Positions 18,050 through 27,373 of a DNA stretch of 64,000 nt are shown here, one piece after another. Positions within the stretch are counted from its first letter, which is position 1. Each line of letters begins with the position of its first letter. The stretch covers positions 1 to 64,000 of the forward strand of contig NZ_JAKVIP010000013.1 of NCBI RefSeq assembly GCF_022601875.1. The letters run 5' to 3'. The notes beneath the pieces were generated by a model that saw only the letters and a list, made by a program, of their open reading frames with translations, made no database searches and was not told the origin of the DNA. The position numbers and the translations under genes were made by a program. The stretch is from Chryseobacterium sp. SSA4.19 (lineage in GTDB: Bacteria; Bacteroidota; Bacteroidia; Flavobacteriales; Weeksellaceae).

Positions 18050-19555
18050 ATGCTTTTGGATAAACTCATCAACTATCTTAAACTTGACAAACAAGAGTTC
18101 CTGTTTCAGTTCAATTCGCATCCCAATTATCCTTCAGCATTAGCTTTTAGTGATACACTTAATTTCATGGGCGTAAGGAACGATGCATATGAACTGGATA
18201 AAGAATATTGGGATGAACTTCCGGAAGAATTCATTGCAATTGTAGACAATTCTTTTTCTTTGGTAAAAAAAACAGGTAACCAATATTCTGTTTATTCAGA
18301 TAAAGCAAAAACATTAGGTAAAGAGGAATTGCACCAAAAATCCACAGATTTCGTGCTGTTATTTGAAAAAGAAAAAACAGAGAATCATACGGTTACTAGC
18401 TATAAACCTTTTATATATTCTGTTTTTGCAATAGTTTTAGTGTACTCACTTCTAACTCTGCAATGGTATGAGGCTGCATTCAATATACTTTCATTGGCTG
18501 GAGTCTATATCTCTTTAGAAATTTTCAATCAGAAATTCGGGAATACCTCTGCAGTTATCGGAAGTATTTGCGGGGATACGGCAGGAAATCAAAATGTAAA
18601 TTCATGTAATAAGATTATCAGCCAGGATAAAACGAGTATTTTCGGATTGAAATTCTCAGATTTTTCTTTAATTTATTTTATCGGGCTTACTGTTCTGGGG
18701 TTGTTTTTGCCGGCAACCTCTTTTATCATTAAAGGATTTACATTAGTTTCGCTTATTGCAATCGGTTATTCGGTATATATCCAGGGTTTTGTAGAAAAAA
18801 CGTTCTGTCGCGTATGCCTTTTAATTATTTCCGTTTTAGTGACTCAATTATTTATCGGTATATTTCTTTTCGAAAACATGTATTTCGATATAAAAATTGC
18901 CTTGTTGAGCCTTATTTTATGGGTTGCTGCTTTCTCTTTAGTTTTGTATTTAACCCATACACTTGAACAGAAAGAAAACCTGCAAAAATCAAATGCAAAA
19001 AATTTAAGATTTAAAAGAAATTATGATCTTTTTAAAAGAGAGCTTCTTGAAAATGAAAAAGTAAACTTTACCGACAATGAAACCTTTTTTGTTGGAAACC
19101 AGGATGCAAAACTTCGTCTTTCCATTGTTTCAAATCCATATTGCGGGTTTTGTAAAGATGCCCATAAAATCATGGAAAATTTGTTGGAGAGATATCCGAA
19201 TAATATTTCTGTTCAGATGAGGTTCAATTATTCTCCGGACCAGAAAAATGAAAAATTAACCAACCTGATCTCTGACTTTATGTATGTTTACAAAAACAAA
19301 TCAGCTAAGGAATTTTTACATTTTGTAGAGTATTGGTATGAAACCAGGGACGAAGACAAAATACGACAAAAAGCAGGCATTACTTCAGCCAACGAAAACC
19401 TTACTCCTTTAATTAATGTGTCTTCAGAAAACAGGAATGCCGGTCTTAACTTTACACCGATCATTTTAATTAACGGGTATCAGTTTCCTGACAAGTATGA
19501 CCGTGAAGATATTTATTATTTTATTGATGAATTGACGGAAGATGAAGATATTTAA
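18050..19555 (+). CDS. C39-like / vitamin K epoxide reductase / thioredoxin fusion protein
   Basis: A 501-residue membrane oxidoreductase. Residues 1-110 resemble a C39 peptidase domain ('FNSHPNYPSALAFSDTLNFM') but lack the catalytic cysteine. Residues about 118-300 hold the membrane helices of a VKOR domain with loop cysteines C174 and C186 and the active-site pair C253-x-x-C256. Residues about 335-501 form a thioredoxin-like domain with C365-G-F-C368. VKOR-thioredoxin fusions introduce disulfides into exported proteins, passing electrons to quinone. Here it opens a locus with two cysteine-rich precursor peptides and a C39 exporter, so the peptides are its likely substrates and the inactive C39 domain may hold their leaders. 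That assignment is inference from context. Confidence 0.88.
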   Translation: MLLDKLINYLKLDKQEFLFQFNSHPNYPSALAFSDTLNFMGVRNDAYELDKEYWDELPEEFIAIVDNSFSLVKKTGNQYSVYSDKAKTLGKEELHQKSTDFVLLFEKEKTENHTVTSYKPFIYSVFAIVLVYSLLTLQWYEAAFNILSLAGVYISLEIFNQKFGNTSAVIGSICGDTAGNQNVNSCNKIISQDKTSIFGLKFSDFSLIYFIGLTVLGLFLPATSFIIKGFTLVSLIAIGYSVYIQGFVEKTFCRVCLLIISVLVTQLFIGIFLFENMYFDIKIALLSLILWVAAFSLVLYLTHTLEQKENLQKSNAKNLRFKRNYDLFKRELLENEKVNFTDNETFFVGNQDAKLRLSIVSNPYCGFCKDAHKIMENLLERYPNNISVQMRFNYSPDQKNEKLTNLISDFMYVYKNKSAKEFLHFVEYWYETRDEDKIRQKAGITSANENLTPLINVSSENRNAGLNFTPIILINGYQFPDKYDREDIYYFIDELTEDEDI

Positions 19556-19652
19556 TGAAAATAATTTTTGAAAGATAATATTCACTACATTAGGAAAAAC
19601 CAAGCGGAATCCGAAAAGCTAAAGAGTAGGAATTTATTAAGCAACTTGTATT

Positions 19653-19910
19653 ATGAAAAATTTAAAAAAGTTATCACGAGTAGAATTAAAAAAAATTGAT
19701 GGTGGAAAAAAAATTATCATTGATGGAGGAGGAACAACATGTTATAATATCATCTACTGTTACAAAGATCCAAATATAACCATGGGAAGTACTGGCATCG
19801 TACCATGGCAAAGTGGATTTATGGGAGATATTCCAAGCGGTGCCACAAATGTTATGCCATGCAGCATGTCTCCTGTTCACCCTTTTCCGGCAGGCTGCCA
19901 AAATGTTTAG
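19653..19910 (+). CDS. Double-glycine leader precursor peptide 1 (bacteriocin-like)
   Basis: An 85-residue precursor. Its first 18 residues, ending in the pair G17-G18, form a charged amphipathic leader (M-K-N-L-K-K-L...E-L-K-K-I-D-G-G) of the kind cut by C39 peptidases. The mature part of 67 residues is Gly-, Pro- and Ile-rich and has four cysteines, C30, C36, C70 and C82, enough for two disulfides. No signal peptide is present. It lies directly between the oxidoreductase gene and the C39 exporter gene and is followed by a hairpin. An antibacterial or signalling role is possible; activity cannot be read from the sequence. Confidence 0.85.
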   Translation: MKNLKKLSRVELKKIDGGKKIIIDGGGTTCYNIIYCYKDPNITMGSTGIVPWQSGFMGDIPSGATNVMPCSMSPVHPFPAGCQNV

Positions 19911-19989
19911 TAGAATTTAATTGAAAAATTAAAGTAATGTCGAGACATTGTATTTGATAGAATAACAAGACAATTACTAATTAAAGATG

Positions 19990-20022
19990 AACAAGTTGCC
20001 ACCCATTCGGTAGCAGCTTGTT
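19990..20022 (+). terminator. Hairpin between precursor 1 and the exporter gene
   Basis: A 14-base arm (19990-20003) pairs with 20009-20022 over a 5-base loop, with one mismatch and one G-T pair. The sequence after it is TTATAAAT rather than a long T run, so it should be a partial terminator or an RNA stability element that keeps the precursor message in excess of the exporter message. Confidence 0.55.
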
Positions 20023-20042
20023 TATAAATAAAAGATATATTA

Positions 20043-22235
20043 TTGAAATCCTTTCCTTTCTACCGCCAGCCCGACTCCAAAGACTGCGGCCCCACCTGCC
20101 TTCGCATCGTAAGTAAACATTACGGGAAGAGCATTTCCTTACAACAAATCCGTAACCTTTCGGAAACTACCCGTGAAGGAAGCAGTCTGCTTGGCTTGAG
20201 TGATGCCGCCGAAGATCTGGGATTCCGTTCGCTGGGTGTTCAGATTAATTTTGAGACTCTTGCTGATGAAGTTCCTTTCCCATGTATCGTGCACTGGAAT
20301 AAAAACCATTTTGTTGTAGTATACAAAATAGACAAGACTAATAAAATATATGTTTCGGATCCTGGCTACGGCTTAATTACGTATTCACGGGAAGAATTCA
20401 TCAAACTTTGGATCGGTGAAAATGCAGATGAAAAAACAGAGGAAGGAATTGTTCTCATTTTAGAAACAACCCCTGCCTTTTTCCAGTCTGAATTTGATGA
20501 CCAGGAAAGTAAGGCCAGCTTCAGCTTCTTGTCAAAATATCTGCTGAAATACAAATCACTTGTTGTTCAGCTTGCCATAGGACTTTTAGCGGGAAGTTTA
20601 TTATCGCTTATTTTTCCTTTTCTTACCCAAAGTATTGTCGATGTCGGCATCCAGAACCAGGATCTCAATTTCATTTATCTTGTTCTGTTAGCACAAATTA
20701 TGCTTTTTATCGGCAGAATGGGAATCGAAGTTATCAGGAGCTGGATCTTACTGCATCTTTCGGCAAGGATCAACATCTCCATTATTTCCGATTTCTTTAT
20801 CAAATTAATGAAGCTTCCGATCAGTTTTTTTGATACGCGGATGACGGGGGATATTATGCAGCGAATCAACGACCATCACAGAATAGAGCAGCTTCTAACG
20901 AGTTCATCTCTGAACACGCTCTTCTCATTGGTTAATCTCATTATCTTTAGTATTGTACTTTTACTCTATGATTACAGGTTGTTTATTGTTTATCTGGTAG
21001 GAGCTGCCGCATATATCGGGTGGATCAGCTTTTTTCTTGGAAAAAGGAAGGAGCTTGACTATAAAAGGTTCTCGCAGGTTTCACAAGAGCAGAGTAAAGT
21101 GATTGAACTGATCAACGGAATGCAGGAGATCAAAATGCACAATGCCGAAAAGCAGAAACGCTGGGACTGGGAATTCCTGCAGGTAAAATTATTTAAAATC
21201 AGAATTAAATCGTTATCTCTGGAACAATGGCAGTCTGTGGGAGGAAACTTTATCAACCAGATGAAGGATATCCTGGTAAGTTTCCTTTCTGCAAAACTTG
21301 TTCTCAGCGGAAATTTAACTTTGGGGATGATGCTTTCCGTTCAATATATTATCGGACAGTTGAACAGCCCTTTGTTGCAGCTTATTGATTTTATAAAACA
21401 GACTCAGGATGCCAAGATCTCCCTTGAGCGATTGGGAGAAATTCACGATAAAGAAGACGAAGAAAGCAAAGATGAGCAATATGCACAAGACCTTCCTCAA
21501 AAAGATATTGAAGTAGAAAATCTTTCATTCCGGTATATCGGATCAGACACATATGTATTTGAAAATTTAACCCTTACCATTCCTTATCAGAAAACTACGG
21601 CTATTGTAGGATCCAGCGGAAGCGGAAAAACGACCCTGCTAAAACTGCTGATGAAGTTTTACGAACCGACAGAAGGAGATATTAAACTTGGGAATACAAA
21701 ACTTAAAAACATTTCGCCCAGATTCTGGAGAGATCACTGCGGTGTTGTGATGCAGGAAGGGTATGTATTTAATGATACGATAGCCAATAATATTGCAATA
21801 GGCGAAGATTATGTGGATAAAAATAAACTGAGAAGAGCTGTTGAAATCGCCAACATTAAAGATTTCATTGAAGAATTACCACTAAGTTACAACACAAAAA
21901 TCGGGAATGAAGGATTGGGAGTAAGCGGCGGCCAAAAACAAAGGTTGTTTATTGCGAGAGCCGTTTATAAATCTCCGGAATATATTTTCTTTGATGAGGC
22001 CACCTCTGCTCTGGATGCCAACAATGAAAAAGTAATTATGGAAAACCTTGAACAGTTTTTCAAAGGCAAAACGGCCATTGTTATCGCACACCGGCTTTCT
22101 ACAGTCAAGCATGCTGATAAGATCATTGTTCTTGATAAAGGCAAAGTGGTGGAAGAAGGAAACCATGCTGAACTGGTAGCACTGAAAGGTGAATATTACA
22201 GACTGGTAAAAAATCAGTTAGAATTAGGAAATTAA
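20043..22235 (+). CDS. C39 peptidase-containing ABC exporter (PCAT)
   Basis: This 730-residue exporter both cuts double-glycine leaders and moves the mature peptide across the inner membrane. The N-terminal C39 domain (1-130) has catalytic C15 in 'DSKDCGPTCL', H89 in 'NKNHFVVV' and D106 in 'VSDPGYG'. Five or six membrane helices span about 165-430. The ATPase domain has Walker A 'GSSGSGKTT' (around 524-532), signature 'VSGGQKQR' (around 625-632) and Walker B 'YIFFDEATSALD' (around 647-658). The best start is a TTG at 20043, because the Met-Lys-Ser start gives the usual distance to C15 and no ATG lies closer. It sits between the two precursor genes. Confidence 0.95.
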   Translation: MKSFPFYRQPDSKDCGPTCLRIVSKHYGKSISLQQIRNLSETTREGSSLLGLSDAAEDLGFRSLGVQINFETLADEVPFPCIVHWNKNHFVVVYKIDKTNKIYVSDPGYGLITYSREEFIKLWIGENADEKTEEGIVLILETTPAFFQSEFDDQESKASFSFLSKYLLKYKSLVVQLAIGLLAGSLLSLIFPFLTQSIVDVGIQNQDLNFIYLVLLAQIMLFIGRMGIEVIRSWILLHLSARINISIISDFFIKLMKLPISFFDTRMTGDIMQRINDHHRIEQLLTSSSLNTLFSLVNLIIFSIVLLLYDYRLFIVYLVGAAAYIGWISFFLGKRKELDYKRFSQVSQEQSKVIELINGMQEIKMHNAEKQKRWDWEFLQVKLFKIRIKSLSLEQWQSVGGNFINQMKDILVSFLSAKLVLSGNLTLGMMLSVQYIIGQLNSPLLQLIDFIKQTQDAKISLERLGEIHDKEDEESKDEQYAQDLPQKDIEVENLSFRYIGSDTYVFENLTLTIPYQKTTAIVGSSGSGKTTLLKLLMKFYEPTEGDIKLGNTKLKNISPRFWRDHCGVVMQEGYVFNDTIANNIAIGEDYVDKNKLRRAVEIANIKDFIEELPLSYNTKIGNEGLGVSGGQKQRLFIARAVYKSPEYIFFDEATSALDANNEKVIMENLEQFFKGKTAIVIAHRLSTVKHADKIIVLDKGKVVEEGNHAELVALKGEYYRLVKNQLELGN

Positions 22236-22283
22236 TTGATATTTTTTATTAAATTTAAATAACCAACTCAAAATCTTACAGTT

Positions 22284-22490
22284 ATGAAAAATTTAAGAAA
22301 AATTGAAAGAAGAAATTTAAAAGAAGTATATGGAGCAGGTCCAATTCCGGCATTCCCGTGTAATTGTTTCTGTTACATTAATAACGTTAAGCAGTGGAAT
22401 GCCTGTAACCGATATTGTCCGGGTGGAGAAGTAATTCCGGGTGTAGAGGAAGGCAACGATCCCAAATGTGATTACACATTACCATTGTAA
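22284..22490 (+). CDS. Cysteine-rich precursor peptide 2 (bacteriocin-like)
   Basis: A 68-residue precursor. Its leader starts like precursor 1 (M-K-N-L-R-K-I) and is also 18 residues long, but it ends Gly17-Ala18 instead of Gly-Gly. C39 peptidases accept GA in some systems. The predicted mature part of 50 residues contains six cysteines (C26, C28, C30, C41, C45, C62), three of them in the run C-x-C-x-C, so up to three disulfides. It lies 48 bases after the exporter gene and is followed by a strong terminator. The density of cysteines fits the nearby VKOR-thioredoxin oxidoreductase. Confidence 0.83.
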   Translation: MKNLRKIERRNLKEVYGAGPIPAFPCNCFCYINNVKQWNACNRYCPGGEVIPGVEEGNDPKCDYTLPL

Positions 22491-22509
22491 AGATTATTTT
22501 TAGAACCTG

Positions 22510-22546
22510 CTCAATCATTTTCAATGGTGAAGGTGATTGAGTTTTT
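22510..22546 (+). terminator. Terminator between precursor 2 and hlyD
   Basis: A 14-bp stem (22510-22523 with 22528-22541, two G-T pairs, 4-base loop) is followed directly by TTTTT. It stands 7 bases before the HlyD start, inside the locus, so it should act as an attenuator that limits adaptor expression relative to the precursor. Confidence 0.75.
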
Positions 22547-22552
22547 AAGTAT

Positions 22553-23851
22553 ATGGAAAAAGACATTTTAGATAACATAGAGCTACGTTCAGAAAGCGTT
22601 CAGGATATCCTTACCCAACCTCCGCACTGGATGATCCGCTGGGGGAATACCATTATATTTTTAATTCTCATTCTCATCCTTATGATGAGCTATGTAATTA
22701 AGTATCCGGAATTTATTCCGGCTCCTATTGTGGTCACCTCACAAAATCCGCCGGAAAAACTGGAGGCAAGAACCAATTCCAAAATTGAAAAAATATTTAT
22801 CAAAAATCATCAGCAGGTTAAAAAAAATGAAGTCCTGATGGTCATGCAGTCTACGGGTAATTACCAAGATATTTTAGCTCTTAAAAAAATTATTGATTCC
22901 ATTAATCCCAATCAACTGTCTTCTTTTCCTTTATCTGAAACCTCCCATTTTAAATTGGGTGAGCTACAGGGAGATTACAACAGCTTCGCCAAGGCATTTC
23001 AGGATGAAGCCCTGTTTACAAGACTTCAGCCATACGCTCCGGAAAACGTTGCGGCTAATCAAAGCCTTTCGGAATACAGAGTAAGGATTGCCACTTTAAA
23101 ACAGCAAAAAACCCTGGAACAGGCAAAATATGATCTTACCAGGAAAAGCTACCAGCGTTCCCAGGAATTGTACAGCCAGGGAGTGATTGCAGCTGTGGAA
23201 CTGGAAACTGAAAAAATAAAGTATATCCAGGCTCAACAGAATCTGGAAAATATTACCCTTTCCCTTTCTCAGATCGAAGAAAGTATTTCCAATGTTAACA
23301 AAACAAAAAGCGGAACTGCTATCAATACGGAAAAAGATAAAATCAACTATTCTTCTCAGACATTACAGTTGTTTGAGCAGTTGAGAAAATCCTTAAAGCA
23401 GTGGGAGCAGAGCTATCTTATTGTTTCCAATACAAATGGTGTGGCAAGTTTCCAGCAGTTCTTTGGAGAGAACCAGTTTATAAAGGCCGGAGATGCTATT
23501 TTATCAATTTTACCCAAAGATAGGGATAAACTGGTTGGCAGAATGTCTGTTCCGGCTACCAATTCGGGGAAGATCGTGGCAGGAGAAAAGGTGTTAATCA
23601 AATTGGACAATTATCGCTATCAGGAATATGGAATTGTGGAAGGAAAAGTGCAGAATATCTCGCTTTCTCCGGATAAAGATGGAAATTATTACGTCGATGT
23701 AATTCTACCGAAAGGCCTGAAAACGTCTTATAACAAAAATCTGACTTTTGACAAGGAACTCAAAGGCAGTGCAGAAATTGTCACTCAGGATTTAAGGCTC
23801 ATCGAAAGGTTCTTCTATCAAATGAGGAAACTTCTGGGATATCAAAGCTGA
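22553..23851 (+). CDS. HlyD-family periplasmic adaptor
   Basis: A 432-residue membrane-fusion protein that links an inner-membrane exporter to an outer-membrane channel. One membrane helix covers about residues 29-51 ('TIIFLILILILMMSYVI'). A lipoyl half ('ARTNSKIEKIFIKNHQQVKKNE') follows, then a long alpha-helical hairpin (about 130-250), then the second half and a beta-barrel domain ('VLIKLDNYRYQEYG'). The partner is the C39 exporter of the same locus. No TolC-type channel gene is nearby, so one from elsewhere must serve. It lies just after a strong terminator and may depend on readthrough. Confidence 0.92.
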   Translation: MEKDILDNIELRSESVQDILTQPPHWMIRWGNTIIFLILILILMMSYVIKYPEFIPAPIVVTSQNPPEKLEARTNSKIEKIFIKNHQQVKKNEVLMVMQSTGNYQDILALKKIIDSINPNQLSSFPLSETSHFKLGELQGDYNSFAKAFQDEALFTRLQPYAPENVAANQSLSEYRVRIATLKQQKTLEQAKYDLTRKSYQRSQELYSQGVIAAVELETEKIKYIQAQQNLENITLSLSQIEESISNVNKTKSGTAINTEKDKINYSSQTLQLFEQLRKSLKQWEQSYLIVSNTNGVASFQQFFGENQFIKAGDAILSILPKDRDKLVGRMSVPATNSGKIVAGEKVLIKLDNYRYQEYGIVEGKVQNISLSPDKDGNYYVDVILPKGLKTSYNKNLTFDKELKGSAEIVTQDLRLIERFFYQMRKLLGYQS

Positions 23852-23871
23852 TAACACATTAATTTATATAT

Positions 23872-23897
23872 AAACCATCTTCATAAGAGGTGGTTTT
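23872..23897 (+). terminator. Terminator of the peptide locus
   Basis: AAACCATCT (23872-23880) pairs with AGAGGTGGTTTT (23886-23897) with one G-T pair and a short loop, followed by ATATTTAC. It ends the peptide locus after the HlyD gene. Confidence 0.6.
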
Positions 23898-24082
23898 ATA
23901 TTTACTCTGATTGAGTTTGACATGTTAACAACTTACATATTAGTATTATATGTTGATACAATAGATTAATAATCAATCTGTAGTAGTATTACTACAAATC
24001 CAAAGATTTTATTATGATTATAAATTTCAATACTATTTTTTATCTATCTTTAGTGAGATAATATAAAAATACACACGAAATT

Positions 24083-27000
24083 ATGAAAAAAAGCATCTCC
24101 AATTCTGACCGGATTTCGGAAAATCATATTTCAGGAATCAACCGTGTGGTAAAACTTGATATTGTAATTAATGGAAAACTCATCAGCCATTTTAAATACT
24201 TCCTTCTCCAACAAAGTGCAAGAAGACATCATCACTTTGAACTTACTTTAGCTCATGATTCTTTAGGAGAAGCACAAAATCATAATCTGGAAGAGGCCAG
24301 ACAATTTTTGGGAAAACGCCTGACCGTTACTTTTAGATATAAAGACGCTGAGAATGAAAGCCCCGAACGCACATTCGTCGGTGTGATTACAAAAGTGGCA
24401 TTTAGTCAGGAAAAAATGAGTTTAGGAAATGTTGTACTGAAAGGAAAGAGCCCTACCATCCTGATGGATTCTGCGCCACACACCCAGAGTTTCGGGGGCA
24501 GCCAGACTGTGAATACCTCTATTATTGCTGACCGCATTATTAAAGAGACATTAGGAACAGGTAAGTTTGATTTTAGAATAGATACTCAGAATAAAAGCTT
24601 CATTAATTATAGTGCCCAATATTGCGAAACCCACTATAATTATCTTGCAAGAATCGCAGAAGCCTATGGAGAGCAGTTCTATTATGACGGTTACCTATTA
24701 CATTTCGGAAAACTCCCATCCTGCGAGAAACCTATTCAGCTTATTGACGGCAGTAATGTTGATGATATAGCAATAGAATTGAAAGCTGTGCATATCAAGC
24801 CTCAATATTTTGGATATAACAGCAGTAGTCATTCAAAAATGCTAGGTTCAGATAATAGTATCAAGCATGTAGGAGACTTATCATCAAAGTCTTATGAACT
24901 TAATGACGACATTTTTAAAACACGATCGCTAATCCCGGCTCCGATTAATTCCAATATGGCTCTTGATGTGGATAATTCACAGAAGAGCGCAAGAGGAAGT
25001 GCTTCTGTAGAAGTTTTTACCGTATCAGGAAATACTTCAGTTCCTTTTCTTCATACGGGATGTGTTGCCGAATTGTCTATGAGAAAACCTAACAGTAATC
25101 ACACTGCACATTTTACTACGCTTATGATTACAGAAGCCACTCACGAAGTAGATGCCAGAGGTTATTATAGAGGAAGTTTTGAAGCGATAGCAGAGGGAAC
25201 AGGTTTTATGCCTAAGCCTGATTTCGTACTGCCAAAAGCAGAACCGCAGGTTGCAACTGTTATTTCTAATGTTGATCCTCTCAATCAGGGAAGAATACAG
25301 GTACAGTTCGACTGGCAGTTAAATGACACCACTCACTTTATCAGAATGATGAGTCCAGATGCTGGAGGAACAGATGCGGTGAGCCAGAACAGAGGATTTG
25401 TGGCTATCCCTGAAATTGGAGACCAGGTTATGATAGGTTTTGAATATCATAATCCAGATTTCCCTTTCGCAATGGGAGGAATGTTTCATGGAAAGGTTGG
25501 TTTGGGTGGAGGTGCTGACAATCATCTTAAATCCATACAAACCCGTAGCGGAATCAAAGTTTTAATGAACGATGCAGAAAGAAGCGTAACCATTGAAGAC
25601 CCAAGTGGTAATATTTATTTTATGGACGGACACGGAAACATTAATGTTACCGCACCAAATAAAATAACAATGAATGCTACAGATGTTGAGATTAATGCCA
25701 ACAATAATTTAGACATCAATGTTGCCAATAATATGACTTCAACAGTAGGAAATACTGCGTTAATGAATTATCTTCAGAAAACATTGGTAAATACTCCCAT
25801 TATGCTGCAGATAGTATCTGAATTATTTCATACTCAGTCAGGGAAGGCAATCTTTAACTCAGAAAATGAGATCAAAATTGAAGCGCCAGAAACGAATGTA
25901 TCCGGAACAAAGAAATTATTCATGCATTCTGATGAAAGCACTATTGTTAATAGTAAAGGTATCGTTGATATACATGGCAAGCAGGGAAATAATCAGACTA
26001 ACAGTCCGCTGAATTATGAAACGGTTCCCTTAGAGATAACAGCAAAATGCATTGTCCATTTCCGACCGAAAAAAGATTGGAAAGGTTTAGGGTACGGTTT
26101 TGATTATATGAGAAAAGGAGATACTTCTCTTATTAATGGAGGAACTGCCGATTTCGGAGATATAGATTATGAAACAATTATTTCTAAACAATACACTGAT
26201 GCCACATTTACTACATTAGTTACTGATGGTAATTATTATAAAGGTTCGTTTAAAAAAGATCCTGCAAAATATGCAGCTCTTAAATCAGAATACAGTGCTC
26301 ATATCATTCCATGGAAAACTAAAAAAGATTCGTCTGGCGCCGATTTAAAAGATTCTGCCGGCAAAATAATTCCCGATGAATATTTTTGTTCATGGTTAGC
26401 CATTTACCCGCCTTTTCAAGCACCTGTACCTTTTGATGATTCTCTGGAAGGTTCTAAAACACCTGCTCCATTCAGACCAAATACCACAGCAGTTATAAGT
26501 ATTATAATTGATATCGAAGAAGAGCCTGATGTATTGCGTTTTGAAGACAATCAATATTTTACAATTACGCCAAAAGAAATTAATGTAAAAGGAAAAGGGA
26601 AAGGGAAACACGTTTTTGCTGATCACATTACCATAGAATGCCTTAGGGAATTTTCATCTGATCAAACTCTTATTATTAATTCAATAAAAAAAAATATAGC
26701 TGGAACAGAAGAAAAACTACCTGCAGGAAAACTTAAAGTTTGGGCTAATGATTCTTCAAAACAGAAAAATAAAAATGTTGTATTTGTAAAAATTAAAACC
26801 AAACTGTCTCCTACATCTACTATAAAAGTACCTGTTGTTAATGACGAAAAAGATAGAATTAATAATTATTTATTACAGGCCTACATTAATTTATCTGACA
26901 ATTCTGATATTGTCGAGCTTGATCTTACTGCTGAAACTGATTTCATAAATTTTGTAACCAGTAACGAGGTAGACCCAAGTAAAATTAGTGGATCTCATCA

Positions 27001-27358
27001 ATTACATGATTATCTTAAAATTAAATTAGAAAGGGATTTTCCAGGTAAATATGGCAGCCATTTTAAAGCATTTTATTTTGAAGAAAACGGATATAGCTCT
27101 GGCGGTGGACATATTTCCGGATACTCGCGATTTCATGCAGATTATGTTGTGGTTTTCAAAAGTAAAAATAATCAAACTGCTGCTCACGAGTTTCTTCACT
27201 CATTCAACTTACCTCATACATTTGATAACAGTGGTAGTTTCACTTATGAATATAAAATGACTGATAATCTTTTGGACTACTCTCATCATCCTGACAATAA
27301 CAATAAAAGATGCGCATTATGGCATTGGCAATGGAAACAAGCAAATTCTTCTGTATAA
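24083..27358 (+). CDS. vgrG: VgrG spike protein with C-terminal zinc metalloprotease effector
   Basis: A 1091-residue specialised VgrG. Residues 1-385 are the phage gpD-like base; an OB-fold gp5 domain follows at about 390-470 ('SNVDPLNQGRIQVQFDW'), then a beta-helix needle with alternating short repeats (about 510-600). Standard Bacteroidota VgrGs end near residue 600-640. Here about 440 extra residues follow, with HEFLHSFNLPH (H1035, E1036, H1039, H1045) matching the metzincin HExxHxxxxxH. The segment 'MTDNLLDYS' stands where the Met-turn should be, with Leu for Met. The protein should sit at the tip of a type VI apparatus, with the protease as cargo. The rest of the machine is not in the window. 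Confidence 0.9.
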   Translation: MKKSISNSDRISENHISGINRVVKLDIVINGKLISHFKYFLLQQSARRHHHFELTLAHDSLGEAQNHNLEEARQFLGKRLTVTFRYKDAENESPERTFVGVITKVAFSQEKMSLGNVVLKGKSPTILMDSAPHTQSFGGSQTVNTSIIADRIIKETLGTGKFDFRIDTQNKSFINYSAQYCETHYNYLARIAEAYGEQFYYDGYLLHFGKLPSCEKPIQLIDGSNVDDIAIELKAVHIKPQYFGYNSSSHSKMLGSDNSIKHVGDLSSKSYELNDDIFKTRSLIPAPINSNMALDVDNSQKSARGSASVEVFTVSGNTSVPFLHTGCVAELSMRKPNSNHTAHFTTLMITEATHEVDARGYYRGSFEAIAEGTGFMPKPDFVLPKAEPQVATVISNVDPLNQGRIQVQFDWQLNDTTHFIRMMSPDAGGTDAVSQNRGFVAIPEIGDQVMIGFEYHNPDFPFAMGGMFHGKVGLGGGADNHLKSIQTRSGIKVLMNDAERSVTIEDPSGNIYFMDGHGNINVTAPNKITMNATDVEINANNNLDINVANNMTSTVGNTALMNYLQKTLVNTPIMLQIVSELFHTQSGKAIFNSENEIKIEAPETNVSGTKKLFMHSDESTIVNSKGIVDIHGKQGNNQTNSPLNYETVPLEITAKCIVHFRPKKDWKGLGYGFDYMRKGDTSLINGGTADFGDIDYETIISKQYTDATFTTLVTDGNYYKGSFKKDPAKYAALKSEYSAHIIPWKTKKDSSGADLKDSAGKIIPDEYFCSWLAIYPPFQAPVPFDDSLEGSKTPAPFRPNTTAVISIIIDIEEEPDVLRFEDNQYFTITPKEINVKGKGKGKHVFADHITIECLREFSSDQTLIINSIKKNIAGTEEKLPAGKLKVWANDSSKQKNKNVVFVKIKTKLSPTSTIKVPVVNDEKDRINNYLLQAYINLSDNSDIVELDLTAETDFINFVTSNEVDPSKISGSHQLHDYLKIKLERDFPGKYGSHFKAFYFEENGYSSGGGHISGYSRFHADYVVVFKSKNNQTAAHEFLHSFNLPHTFDNSGSFTYEYKMTDNLLDYSHHPDNNNKRCALWHWQWKQANSSV

Positions 27359-27373
27359 TAAAATAATAATCGT

